Notes under the pieces: model-generated
Seen by the model: only the letters and a program-made list of their open reading frames with translations
What the model was told of the DNA's origin: nothing
Database searches by the model: none
Origin: Aquincola sp.
GTDB taxonomy: Bacteria > Pseudomonadota > Gammaproteobacteria > Burkholderiales > Burkholderiaceae_C
Direction: 5' to 3'
Assembly: GCA_022841885.1 (NCBI GenBank)
Contig: JALHQP010000009.1
Location: 1 to 63,347 of the forward strand
DNA: 63,347 nt
Made by a program: the position numbers and the translations under genes
Shown: one piece after another, positions 44,058 to 55,413 of the stretch
How positions within the stretch are numbered: position 1 is the first letter of the stretch
How the letters are laid out: every line of letters begins with the position of its first letter

Positions 44058-45575
44058 TCACCGCGCGCCCGGGGTGGGCGTGCTCAGGTAGGGGAAGCGC
44101 GGCAGCAGCGGCACCACGGCCTGGTCGACCGCGTCGTGCAGTCGCAGCGAAGTGGCGCCCAACGGCACGTTCGCCGGCCGGCAGTTGGCACCCAGGCCGA
44201 GGCCGTTGTTGTCGCCGTTGAGCATGCACAGGCCGCCCATCACCGCGACCAGCGAGATGTCGACCACGTCGTCCTTCGGCCGGCGCCCGTTCGGGAAACC
44301 CGCCGCGTCGCCTCCGGCCAGACCGAGGCGATGCTGCTGGGCTTCGGGCGTGGGCACCGTGTCGGTGTTCATGCGCAGCATCTCCGACGCCACCGCGTTG
44401 CGCGGCTGGTTGACGCCGGGGATGCCAGTCAGGAAGGTCGTCACGAGGTCGGTGCGCGGCAGGTTGCGCGGCGCCGTGTTCGGCAGATTCAGCGCAATCT
44501 CGAGCAGCGCCGGCAGCGTCGGGTGGGTCACGTAGTCGGCAAACTGGCTGTCGTCGCGTGGCTTGCTCGAGTTGAAGCGGTCCTTGTCGGGCAGGCCGAT
44601 CACCACCTCGTTGACCAGCGGCATGCCCAGTCGCGACACCTGGGTCCAGGCGCCACCGGAGACCTCGGTCGTCTGGTGGCCGCGGCGCGGTGTCGGATCG
44701 AGCAACGAGCCCTGGCGCAGGCTGGCCGTGGTCCAGCCACCGATCACCGGCTCGTTGTTGCGCGTCAGGCAGGTCTTGTGCACCTCCATCGCCAGCGTCG
44801 TGACGTTGGCGTCATCGATGGTGTTCGGCGCCGCATTGATCAGCGCCGGATCGGTGATGACGCCCACGGGTGCGTTGACCAGGTCGAAGATCGTGCCCAG
44901 GTTGACCGCGAACGCCTCCTTGCGCTGGCCGACGAACAGCCTGCCCGGCATGGCACAGCCCGGGATGTTGACGTTGTAGACATGCTGTCCCGCATAGGCC
45001 GCATAGTCGGGAATCGTCTTGGTGCCGATGTTGTCGACCGGCTTGTCGAAGCGGGCCGAGCCGCCGGCGGCATTGGTGACTGCCTGGCGCTGGCCGCCGC
45101 GGCGGTCGCCGCGCATGACGTCGACCGTGAAGCTCTCGTTCAGGTTCAGCGCGGCAGCATTCGGCGCCGTAACGCCGCCAGCCTGGATCAGCGGGATCGC
45201 GACGTTCTTGTCGCCGATCGGCAGCGTGATGCCCTTCAGGTTGTTACGAAAGCGGAACTGGAATGTCAGATCCTCGCGCGCGTCGCCGTCGTTGTCGATG
45301 TGGATCTCGTACAGCGCGTTCGGGTCCATCGAGAAGTAGTTCGGCCCGCCGTAGGGGGCCTGCAGCGGCTGGTAGTTGGCGATCAGGGTCACGTAGTCGC
45401 CACGGCCCGGCTCGTAGCTCTTGAACAGGTAGAAGTCGGTGCCGTCCACCTTGGGCTGCGTCGTGATGTACGGCGCTTCGCGGTGGCTGGATGCATTGGC
45501 CATGGGCAGCGCCAGGCTCGCCACGGCGGCAGCCGCGGCGAGCGCCAGGGGCGTGAGGGAACGGGGCTTCATCAT
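44058..45575 (-). CDS. DUF4331 family exported protein
   Basis: A 505-residue protein with a signal peptide cleaved after ANA, then SSHREAPYITTQPKVDGTDFYLFKSYEPG, the opening that marks the DUF4331 family (SSHREAP is diagnostic). Regular beta-strands with FNSSKPRDD, and repeated DNDGD-type loops near 95 suggest calcium binding. Function of the family is not established. ATG 45575 and 45572 are both possible; AAGGA lies 5 or 8 bases upstream. Divergent from the fumarase gene; followed by a tiny lipoprotein. Confidence 0.9.
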   Translation of the reverse strand: MMKPRSLTPLALAAAAAVASLALPMANASSHREAPYITTQPKVDGTDFYLFKSYEPGRGDYVTLIANYQPLQAPYGGPNYFSMDPNALYEIHIDNDGDAREDLTFQFRFRNNLKGITLPIGDKNVAIPLIQAGGVTAPNAAALNLNESFTVDVMRGDRRGGQRQAVTNAAGGSARFDKPVDNIGTKTIPDYAAYAGQHVYNVNIPGCAMPGRLFVGQRKEAFAVNLGTIFDLVNAPVGVITDPALINAAPNTIDDANVTTLAMEVHKTCLTRNNEPVIGGWTTASLRQGSLLDPTPRRGHQTTEVSGGAWTQVSRLGMPLVNEVVIGLPDKDRFNSSKPRDDSQFADYVTHPTLPALLEIALNLPNTAPRNLPRTDLVTTFLTGIPGVNQPRNAVASEMLRMNTDTVPTPEAQQHRLGLAGGDAAGFPNGRRPKDDVVDISLVAVMGGLCMLNGDNNGLGLGANCRPANVPLGATSLRLHDAVDQAVVPLLPRFPYLSTPTPGAR

Positions 45576-45683
45576 CTCGGTCCTTTCGGAGGTGGTTGAC
45601 GGGTGCACTGCCTTACGCGGCGCTTGCGCAACCGGATGCAGGACAATTCGCTTTTCCCGTTTCGCCCGCCCCGAGAGCCCGCC

Positions 45684-48573
<2,890 letters not shown>

Positions 48574-48582
48574 CCCGAAGGA

Positions 48583-48618
48583 GCCATCGGCCGCCGCGCA
48601 CGCAGCGCGGCCGATGGC
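48583..48618 (+). repeat. inverted repeat downstream of argG
   Basis: GCCATCGGCCGC (48583-48594) and GCGGCCGATGGC (48607-48618) are a perfect 12-bp inverted repeat with a 12-base spacer. It starts 10 bases after the argG stop. No T-run follows. Its 3' arm merges with the shared element that begins at 48613. Confidence 0.65.
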
Positions 48619-48662
48619 CCATCGTGGCGATGCGCGGCGGGCCCGTGCCCGCAACACTGGCG
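48613..48662 (+). promoter_or_regulatory. copy A of the shared 50-bp element
   Basis: Blocks GATGGCCC, GGCGATG, GCGGC and GCAACACTGGCG with spacers of 5, 1 and 12 bases. The same blocks with identical spacing occur at 51861-51910. By my count 37 of 50 positions agree. The element ends 32 bases before the start of the small membrane protein gene. Confidence 0.75.
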
Positions 48663-48694
48663 GCACCTTGATTCACCCGCTGCCGGAGTCCGCC

Positions 48695-48868
48695 ATGCCC
48701 GTCGTCACCCCCACCCGCCTGCCCTTGGTCCAGACCCTGCGGCAGCACGCGGCCACGCTGCGCAGCGACCCTGCACTCGGCGCTGTCGTGGTGGCCACGC
48801 TGTGCGCCGCCGGCCTCGTCGTCGCGCTCGGTCCGCTGCCGGTGCAGACCTTGCTCAGCTGCTCCTGA
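48695..48868 (+). CDS. small single-pass membrane protein
   Basis: A 57-residue protein from ATG 48695 with GGAG 6 bases upstream. One hydrophobic segment lies near residues 30-48 (LGAVVVATLCAAGLVVALG), after a basic-polar start; the end is LPVQTLLSCS. I do not recognise it. The shared 50-bp element in front and its position directly before the large LuxR-type regulator suggest that it is a real, regulated gene rather than a spurious frame. Confidence 0.55.
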   Translation: MPVVTPTRLPLVQTLRQHAATLRSDPALGAVVVATLCAAGLVVALGPLPVQTLLSCS

Positions 48869-48969
48869 GTCCGCGTTTCGACAGGCCGATGCCACGGCCT
48901 GTCGCGGTCGTGCGCGTTTCATCGCATGCCGGTGGCCCGCGCAGGGCGCGCCTCGCACAATGCGCGCCC

Positions 48970-51783
48970 ATGCCCGATGCCGTCTTCGCCGAGCCCCGCC
49001 CGCCGCGCCACGCGCTGGCACCCTGGCGAGCCGCTGCAGACAGGCGCGCTGCGCGGCCCCCAAGGCACAATCATGAGCCCGAACAGCCGCGCTCGCGTGC
49101 CGTGCTCAGCTTCGCCCGCACCAAGATCCAACCGCCGCGCCCCCGCGCGCTGGTCGACCGGCCTGTGCTGCGCGAGAGCCTCGTGCGCGCGTTGTCGACG
49201 CAGCCGCTGGTGCTGATCACCGCCGCTGCCGGCTTCGGCAAGACCTCGGTGCTGGCGCAGGCCCTGGCCGCCCTGCCTGCGGGCACGGCCCAGGCCTGGG
49301 TTTCCTGCGACACCGGCGACCACCCACTGCAACTCTTCGCCTGCCTGGTTGCAGCGCTCGAACCGTTCGACCTGCCCTGGCGCGTTGCGCCAGATGCGCT
49401 GATCACCGCCGCTGCGGCTGCCGACGACACGCCCGCCGGGCGCGCCAGGACCCAACGTGCGATCGCCGTCGAACTGATCAACGCGCTGGACGCCTGCGAA
49501 GTACCGCATGGCGTGATCGCGGTCGACGACCTGCACCGAATCGAGCATCCCGGTGTCTACGAATTCATCGATCAGCTGCTCGAGCGCATGACGCCCCGCT
49601 GGACCCTGGCTATCGCCAGCCGTGAGCTGCCGCCAATCGCGCTGGCCCGCCTGCGCGCGGCCGGCGAGGTGTCCGACTTCAGCCTCGATGCGCTGCGCTT
49701 CGATGCCGACGAGACGCGCGCGTTGGCGGCCACCGTCGGCCTCGGCGCCGACGCAGCCCAGGCCCTGCAAGAGCGCACAGCCGGCTGGCCCGCCGGCCTG
49801 CGCCTGGCGCTCAACGTATTGAAGTCGACACCCGGGGCCAGCCTTGAAGGGTCGGCGCCGCTCATCGACCGCCAGGTCTTCGACTTCCTTGCCACCGAGG
49901 TGCTCGACCGCCTGCCCACCGAGCTGCGCGAATTTCTGCTCGCCACCTCAGTGCTGCCCGAGCTCACTGCCTCGCGCTGTGCCGCGCTCACTGGCGATGA
50001 GCGCGCGGCCGAACGCATCGATGCCATAGAGCGCGCCGGCCTTTTTGCCCAGGTCGTCGAAGCGCCCGAGCCGACGCTGCGCCTGCACGACCTGTTCCGC
50101 GACGCGCTCGAACACCGCCTGCGACGCGAGCGACCCGACGCCTGGCCCGAGTTGCTGCGCCGAGCCGCCACGCAGGAGCCCGATGCGCTGCGTCGCATCG
50201 GCGGACTGATGCGCGCCGAGGCGTGGCCCGAGGCCGAGGCTGCACTGCTCTGCGTCGGCGAGTCGCTGCTCATAGACGGCGACAACGCCGTCGTCGACAC
50301 CCTGCTGGCGCGCTTTCCCATCGAGCGCCGCACGGCCTCGGGTGGGATGCTGTTTCTCGGCTCCAAGCTGGCCTGGACGCGTTGGGATTGGCCAGCGATG
50401 CGCGACGGCGCCGTTGCTGCCGCCGAGGCCTACCGTCGCGCGGGCGATGCACGCAGCGAAGCCCTAGCCCAGTCCTACCTCGCACTGGCCTTGGCCAGCA
50501 CCGGCCGCGTCGACGAAGCGCGCGCCTTGGCCAATGCGCTGCTCGCGAACCCCGCGCTCGAAGACCTCGCTGCCGCGCGCGCGCTGATGGCGCTCGCCTG
50601 GATTGAGTTCAGCCATGGAGATCAGCGGGCCATCGCACCGCTGTGGTCGCGCATGACGCAGCACCTTGAACAGACGCCGGACGTCGTCGGCTGGTACGAG
50701 TGCATGCCGATCCCCTCCTACGCCAATCTGGCCGGCATGCGAGCGCCGCTTCTGCGCTATGTGCGCGCTGCGCAGCGCCGCTGGCCCGAGCGGCCTTCGC
50801 CAGCGCGCGGCATGTGTACGGTGATCGAAGGCCTGCTTCACCTGTGGGCCGATGACTTGGTGGCCGCCGAGGCCTGTGCCGCACAGGCCTCCGACGACGC
50901 GCGCTGGCTCGCCCGACCACCCAATCTCGAAGCCTTCGTCACCCTGCTGCCCGCCCTGCTGGCCGCCGTGCGGGGCCGCAGCGGCGAAGCGCAGGCCCTG
51001 GTGCAGCGGCGCATCAACGAGGTCATGCAGAGCGGCGAACCGGCGCGCATCGGCCTGTACCGCGGCGTCTTCGTCTACGCCGCGCTGCGTTGCGCCGCTG
51101 CGGCCGACGACATGGCGGTCGTGGCTCAGCGCGCGGCCGAGTTGCAGGCCGCGATGCGCACGCCCTCCCCCGCGTTGCCCACGGGTCTGGCACGCCAGTA
51201 CAGCACGGCCGGGCGCGCCTACGCGGCCCTGGCCGCAGGAGATGACGTTGCGGCCTGCATGGCGTGGCAGGACATGATCGACCGCGAGCACGAGTGCGAC
51301 CACTACGCGCAAGTGCCCGAGGCCCGGCTGCGCCTGGCCGACGCCAAACTGCGCGCGGGCCACCCGCTGGCCGAAGGCGCCGCGCCGCTGGTCCCGCTGT
51401 TCGAGCGCATCGCCGCCAGCGGCGAGATCGGCCTGCTGCGCATGGCCGGCCCCTCCACGCTGGCCCGGCTCGCCGCGGTCAATTGGGAGGGCCGCCTGGC
51501 GGACAACACCGTGCGCGCGCTGCGCCGCTGGGCTGGCACGGCAACCGAACCGTCGGTCGCGCGCGATGCACCCACAGCCGCCCCCACCCTTGCGGGCGGC
51601 CTGTCCGAGCGCGAGCACCAGGTCTTGCAGCGCATCGCGGCCGGCGACAGCAACAAGCTGATCGCGCGTGAGTTCGACCTCTCGCCCCACACGGTCAAGC
51701 GCCACGTCGCCAACATCCTCGACAAGCTCGACCTGCGCTCACGCGGCCAAGCCGCAGCCTGGTTCCACGAGCATCACGGCTAG
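48970..51783 (+). CDS. MalT-type LuxR family ATP-dependent regulator
   Basis: A 937-residue STAND-class activator. An AAA/NB-ARC ATPase at the N terminus (AAAGFGKTSVL, near residue 84-95; AVDDLHRIEHP as Walker B), winged-helix and a long TPR-like superhelix, then a C-terminal LuxR helix-turn-helix, GLSEREHQVLQRIAAGDSNKLI and HTVKRHVANILDKLDLRS. Such proteins are switched on by a small ligand and ATP. Start is uncertain: ATG 48970 gives about 44 residues before the conserved part; GTG 49102 (MLSFARTKIQPP) would be closer to the family. Flanked by genes with the shared 50-bp element. Confidence 0.9.
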   Translation: MPDAVFAEPRPPRHALAPWRAAADRRAARPPRHNHEPEQPRSRAVLSFARTKIQPPRPRALVDRPVLRESLVRALSTQPLVLITAAAGFGKTSVLAQALAALPAGTAQAWVSCDTGDHPLQLFACLVAALEPFDLPWRVAPDALITAAAAADDTPAGRARTQRAIAVELINALDACEVPHGVIAVDDLHRIEHPGVYEFIDQLLERMTPRWTLAIASRELPPIALARLRAAGEVSDFSLDALRFDADETRALAATVGLGADAAQALQERTAGWPAGLRLALNVLKSTPGASLEGSAPLIDRQVFDFLATEVLDRLPTELREFLLATSVLPELTASRCAALTGDERAAERIDAIERAGLFAQVVEAPEPTLRLHDLFRDALEHRLRRERPDAWPELLRRAATQEPDALRRIGGLMRAEAWPEAEAALLCVGESLLIDGDNAVVDTLLARFPIERRTASGGMLFLGSKLAWTRWDWPAMRDGAVAAAEAYRRAGDARSEALAQSYLALALASTGRVDEARALANALLANPALEDLAAARALMALAWIEFSHGDQRAIAPLWSRMTQHLEQTPDVVGWYECMPIPSYANLAGMRAPLLRYVRAAQRRWPERPSPARGMCTVIEGLLHLWADDLVAAEACAAQASDDARWLARPPNLEAFVTLLPALLAAVRGRSGEAQALVQRRINEVMQSGEPARIGLYRGVFVYAALRCAAAADDMAVVAQRAAELQAAMRTPSPALPTGLARQYSTAGRAYAALAAGDDVAACMAWQDMIDREHECDHYAQVPEARLRLADAKLRAGHPLAEGAAPLVPLFERIAASGEIGLLRMAGPSTLARLAAVNWEGRLADNTVRALRRWAGTATEPSVARDAPTAAPTLAGGLSEREHQVLQRIAAGDSNKLIAREFDLSPHTVKRHVANILDKLDLRSRGQAAAWFHEHHG

Positions 51784-51810
51784 GCGCGGCGCGGCCGTCG
51801 CCTTCCCAGC

Positions 51811-51852
51811 CGGGCCATGGCCCGAACGGGCCATGGCCCGGGCGGGCCCGCC
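51811..51852 (+). repeat. tandem palindromes between the regulator and hemerythrin genes
   Basis: CGGGCCATGGCCCG occurs twice (51811-51824 and 51827-51840), each a perfect 14-bp palindrome, 16 bases centre to centre, followed by GGCGGGCCCGCC (51841-51852), a 12-bp palindrome. They lie just after the regulator stop and before the shared element. They could be an operator array or a terminator of the regulator mRNA. Confidence 0.7.
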
Positions 51853-51860
51853 ACACACGC

Positions 51861-51910
51861 GATGGCCCTTCAAGGCGATGTGCGGCACCCCTCGAATCGC
51901 AACACTGGCG
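51861..51910 (+). promoter_or_regulatory. copy B of the shared 50-bp element
   Basis: GATGGCCC, GGCGATG, GCGGC and GCAACACTGGCG with the same spacing as copy A at 48613-48662. It ends 47 bases before the hemerythrin gene start. The last block could overlap a -10 region, but no standard promoter hexamers are certain. Confidence 0.75.
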
Positions 51911-51957
51911 CCCTGCCCGGAGCAAGGTGCCCCGGGCCCGATCCAGGAGCCCGCGCC

Positions 51958-52686
51958 ATGCCTTTCGCCGATTCGTCCGCCGCCCCCGCCAAGGCCGCAG
52001 CCGCCGCCCCGCGTATCGACCTCTACAGCAGCATTCACAAGGCGCTGCGCCTGTTCATGACCGACACGCTGGTGCGCGTGGGCCGCCTGGACACCGGCGA
52101 CGCCGACGAGCTGGCCGCCACGCTGGCGCAGCTGCGCTCGCTGCTCGAACTGTGCCGCACGCACGTCGCGCACGAGAACGAGTTCGTGCACGCCGCGATC
52201 GAGGCGCGCCGCCCCGGCGCCAGCCAGCGCATCGCCGCCGAGCATGTGGAGCACCTCGACGCGATCGCCGCCCTCGAGGCCGAGGTCGCCGCGCTGGCCG
52301 CGCTGCCGCGCGAGCCGGCCGCGCAGCGCCTGTACCGCCACCTCGCGCGCTTCGTCGGCGAGAACTTCGAGCACATGCATGTCGAGGAGAGCTCGCACAA
52401 CGCAACGCTGTGGTCGCTCTACAGCGACGCCGAACTGGTCGAGATCCACCAGCGCATCCTGGCCGCGGTCGACCCGGCCGAGATGGGCCTGGTGCTGCGC
52501 TGGATGGTGCCGGCGATGAGCCCTGCCGAGCGCGCCGAGTTGCTGGGCGACATGCAGCGCCAGCTGCCCCCCGAGGCAATGCGCGGCGTGATCGACACCG
52601 TGCGCCCGCACCTCAACGACAGCGCCTGGGGCAAGTTGGCGCGCGCGCTGAACCTGCCGATCGCCCCCGGCCTGACCACGCGCTGA
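51958..52686 (+). CDS. hemerythrin-domain protein
   Basis: A 242-residue cytosolic protein with a hemerythrin-like four-helix bundle: His ligands in SSIHKALR (about 27), CRTHVAHENEFVHAAI (about 63-73), AEHVEHLDAIAAL (about 93) and FEHMHVEESSHN (about 140-149). Such non-heme diiron proteins bind oxygen or NO or help repair iron-sulfur clusters. The C-terminal 90 residues (LRWMVPAMSPAERAELLGDM) are a helical extension. ATG 51958 with AGGAG 8 bases upstream. First of a same-strand run with GST, VOC and cytochrome genes. Confidence 0.88.
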   Translation: MPFADSSAAPAKAAAAAPRIDLYSSIHKALRLFMTDTLVRVGRLDTGDADELAATLAQLRSLLELCRTHVAHENEFVHAAIEARRPGASQRIAAEHVEHLDAIAALEAEVAALAALPREPAAQRLYRHLARFVGENFEHMHVEESSHNATLWSLYSDAELVEIHQRILAAVDPAEMGLVLRWMVPAMSPAERAELLGDMQRQLPPEAMRGVIDTVRPHLNDSAWGKLARALNLPIAPGLTTR

Positions 52687-52702
52687 CGAGGCAACCCGAC
52701 CC

Positions 52703-53374
52703 ATGAAGCTCTACCACCACCCGGCCTCCACCACGAGCCGGCCCATCCTGCTGCTGGCTGCCGAGGCCGGCCTCGCGCTCGACCTGCAGGTGGTCGACCT
52801 GTTCGCGGGCGAGCACCTGCAGCCGGCCTACGCAGCGATCAATCCGAACCGCCTGGTGCCGGTGCTCGAGGACGGCAAGTTCCGCCTGACCGAGCACGCG
52901 GCGATCATGAAGTACCTGGCCGAGAAGGCCGGCTCGCCGCTCTACCCGCGCGCGCTGCAGGCGCGTGCGCGCGTCGACGAGCGCATGGACTGGGTCAACA
53001 CCCAACTCTGCCGCGACCTCGCCTACGGTGTCGTGTACCCGCAGATCTTTCCACCGCACCGGCGCCGCAGCGACGAGGCCCAGCAGGCCACGCTGCAATG
53101 GGGCCTGGAGCGCGCCCGCGGCTGGATCGAGGTGCTGGATCGCCACATGCTGGCCGGTCAGCCCTTCCTGTGCGGCGACGCGATGACGCTGCCCGACCTG
53201 CAGGCTGCCTGCTTCGTCGCGCTGGGCGAGACCATCGGCTGCGACTACGCCGCGCAGCCGAACCTGCGTCGTTGGCTCACGCGGATGAAGGCACTGCCGA
53301 GCTGGACCAAGGTGCACTCGGTGATCGACGGCTATGCCGCCACGCTCGACCGTGCGTCGATGCTCTCGCTGTGA
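52703..53374 (+). CDS. glutathione S-transferase
   Basis: A 223-residue cytosolic GST. The thioredoxin-like N-terminal domain starts MKLYHHPASTTSRP (catalytic Ser/Tyr region) with the cis-Pro in RLVPVLEDG, and the all-helical C-terminal domain follows from about residue 88. Substrate unknown. It begins 16 bases after the hemerythrin gene, so the two are likely co-transcribed. Confidence 0.9.
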   Translation: MKLYHHPASTTSRPILLLAAEAGLALDLQVVDLFAGEHLQPAYAAINPNRLVPVLEDGKFRLTEHAAIMKYLAEKAGSPLYPRALQARARVDERMDWVNTQLCRDLAYGVVYPQIFPPHRRRSDEAQQATLQWGLERARGWIEVLDRHMLAGQPFLCGDAMTLPDLQAACFVALGETIGCDYAAQPNLRRWLTRMKALPSWTKVHSVIDGYAATLDRASMLSL

Positions 53375-53382
53375 GGCCCGCG

Positions 53383-53874
53383 ATGATCCGCAAGCTGCAC
53401 CATGGCGCCTTCCGCTGCCGCGACTCCGAGGCCACGCGCCGCTTCTACGAGGACTTCCTGGGCCTGCCGCTGGCCGGCGCGCTGCCGATCCGCCAGACGC
53501 AGACCGGCCGCCCCACCGACACGCTGCACACCTTCTACCGCCTCGGCGACGGCTCGTTCATCGCCTTCTTCGAGGCGCCGGACCTGCCCTTCGAGTTCCG
53601 GCACCAGCACGACTTCGACCTGCACCTTGCTCTCGAGGTCGACGCCGACACGCTGCGCACGATGATGGCGCGCGGCCGCGCCGAAGGTATCGAGGTGCGC
53701 GGCCCGTCGGATCACGGGTTCATCGACTCGGCCTACTTCCGTGACCCCAACGGCTACGTGGTCGAGCTGTGTGCCAAGCGCGCCGGCCACGACGAGGCGA
53801 TGGACCCGCGCCTGAACGGCGCGCGCAAGACCCTCGACCGCTGGACCGCGACGCGCGAGCTGGTGAGGCCCTGA
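53383..53874 (+). CDS. VOC superfamily protein (glyoxalase/bleomycin-resistance type)
   Basis: A 163-residue protein with two beta-alpha-beta-beta-beta modules: metal ligands are probably His in KLHHGAFRC, Asp/Glu in FDLHLALEV and Glu in NGYVVELCAKR. The fold is shared by glyoxalase I, dioxygenases and resistance proteins; the substrate cannot be told. Its stop overlaps the next start (TGATG), giving translational coupling with the diheme cytochrome gene. The C-terminal tail carries DPRLNGARKTLDRWTATREL, absent from short relatives. Confidence 0.85.
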   Translation: MIRKLHHGAFRCRDSEATRRFYEDFLGLPLAGALPIRQTQTGRPTDTLHTFYRLGDGSFIAFFEAPDLPFEFRHQHDFDLHLALEVDADTLRTMMARGRAEGIEVRGPSDHGFIDSAYFRDPNGYVVELCAKRAGHDEAMDPRLNGARKTLDRWTATRELVRP

Positions 53875-54842
53875 TGAAATCCTGGCGTGGCCTGCTGGCG
53901 TTCGCCTGCGCGCTCCTGGTCTTCGCGGACCAGGCGCGCGCGGCCGAGCCGCCGCGCACGCTGCGTGAGACCGGCTTCTTCGACGCGTCGAGTCCCAAGC
54001 TGCCGTTCTCGCCCCAGTACCCGCTGTGGTCCGACGGCGCCGACAAGCAGCGTTTCATCGCGCTGCCGCCGGGCACGGCGATCGATGCCTCGAACCCCGA
54101 CGCCTGGGACTTCCCGCGCGGCACGCGGCTGTGGAAGACCTTCACGCACGGCGGCCGGCCGGTCGAGACACGCCTCATCGAGCGCCAGGCCGACGGCGCC
54201 TGGCAGTTCGCTGCCTACGTCTGGGACGCCGAGGGCCGCAGCGCCGAGCTCGCCCCGCCGCGCGGCACGATACTCGTCGTGCCCTCCGCGCCCGGCGGCC
54301 GCTACGTCGTGCCAGGCCGCGGCGACTGCCTGGCCTGCCACGGCGGTGCGCCGTCGCCGGTGCTGGGCTTCGCCGCGCTACAGCTCGCGCCCGAGTTGCG
54401 CGCGCTGGTCGAGCGCGGCTGGTTGCGCGGGCTGCCGCACGAGCTGCTGGCCACTACACCGCGCATCGCCGCGGCGTCTTCCGTCGAGCGCGCCGCGCTC
54501 GGCACGTTGCACGGCAATTGCGCGCACTGCCATCACGCAGGCCCCGGCCGCGTGCCGCTGCGCCTGACGCTGCAGCAGCGTGTCGCCGACCCCGAGGTCA
54601 GCGCTGCCGAAGTGCTGCGCTCGATGGTCGGCGCCCGCAGCCGCTACCAACCGGACCCGCAGGCCGACGCCCGCATCGTCGTGCCGGGCGATGCGGCCGC
54701 CAGCGTGCTGCTGCGGCGCATGCGCTCGCGCGACCCGCGCGTGCAGATGCCGCCGCTGGGCACCGAACACGCCGACGAGCAGGCCCTGGCCCTGCTCGCT
54801 CACTGGATCAGCCAGGACCTCTCCCGCCACAAGGAACCTTGA
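53874..54842 (+). CDS. exported diheme c-type cytochrome-like protein
   Basis: A 322-residue secreted protein: signal peptide cleaved after ARA (about residue 24), and two heme sites C-x-x-C-H at residues 152-156 (CLACH) and 216-220 (CAHCH). The N-terminal half ([31 protein letters not shown]) is characteristic of a group of Shewanella SO_2930-like proteins of unknown role. It probably passes electrons in the periplasm. Starts by TGATG overlap with the VOC gene; followed after 3 bases by a cytochrome c. Confidence 0.82.
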   Translation: MKSWRGLLAFACALLVFADQARAAEPPRTLRETGFFDASSPKLPFSPQYPLWSDGADKQRFIALPPGTAIDASNPDAWDFPRGTRLWKTFTHGGRPVETRLIERQADGAWQFAAYVWDAEGRSAELAPPRGTILVVPSAPGGRYVVPGRGDCLACHGGAPSPVLGFAALQLAPELRALVERGWLRGLPHELLATTPRIAAASSVERAALGTLHGNCAHCHHAGPGRVPLRLTLQQRVADPEVSAAEVLRSMVGARSRYQPDPQADARIVVPGDAAASVLLRRMRSRDPRVQMPPLGTEHADEQALALLAHWISQDLSRHKEP

Positions 54843-54845
54843 CCC

Positions 54846-55412
54846 ATGAAGACCGCCCTCCTCCCCGTGACCGCTGTCGCCGGCTTGCTGCTGCTCGCCT
54901 ATGTCGGTGCCGCCGGCGCACAGACCGCCATGACCGTCGAGAAGGCCGCGCGCGGCAAGTACCTCGTCGCGACCTCAGGCTGCATGGACTGCCACACCCC
55001 GTTCAAGATGGGACCCAAAGGCCCCGAGCCCGACATGAGCCGCATGCTGTCGGGCCACCCGCAGGACCTGAAGATGCCGCCCGTGCCTGCACTGCCGCCA
55101 GGCAGCCCCTGGGTCATCATCGGCGCGGGCACCAACACCGCCTGGGCCGGGCCCTGGGGTGTGAGCTTCACCGCCAACCTGACGCCGGACAAGGAGACCG
55201 GCCTGGGCGACTGGACGGCTGACGACTTCAAGAAGACGATCCGCACCGGCCGCCACCTCGGCCGCGGTCGCGAGATCCTGCCGCCGATGCCGATCCCGGT
55301 GTACAGCCAGATGACCGACGAGGACCTCGAGTCGATCTTCGCCTACCTGCGCACGCTCCCGGCGATCAAGAACCGCGTGCCCGAGCCCTGGGCGCCCACG
55401 GCAGCCAAGTGA
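54846..55412 (+). CDS. monoheme cytochrome c
   Basis: A 188-residue periplasmic cytochrome: signal peptide ending AGAQ, one CMDCH heme site (Cys46, Cys49, His50) and an axial Met probably in ILPPMPIPVYSQMTD. The second half looks like the small c-type domain of quinol-dehydrogenase subunits. It follows the diheme protein by 3 bases, and the two may work as partners. Last of the plus-strand run; convergent with the SGNH gene (1-base gap). Confidence 0.85.
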   Translation: MKTALLPVTAVAGLLLLAYVGAAGAQTAMTVEKAARGKYLVATSGCMDCHTPFKMGPKGPEPDMSRMLSGHPQDLKMPPVPALPPGSPWVIIGAGTNTAWAGPWGVSFTANLTPDKETGLGDWTADDFKKTIRTGRHLGRGREILPPMPIPVYSQMTDEDLESIFAYLRTLPAIKNRVPEPWAPTAAK

Positions 55413-55413
55413 G

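Noticed and set aside
48802-48969. Extension of the MalT-like regulator upstream of ATG 48970
   Set aside because: The frame is open but overlaps the small membrane protein gene and reads as Arg/Ala-rich noise.
51811-51852. CRISPR-like or IS terminal repeats
   Set aside because: The palindromes are only two plus one, with 2-base spacing and no transposase or cas gene nearby.
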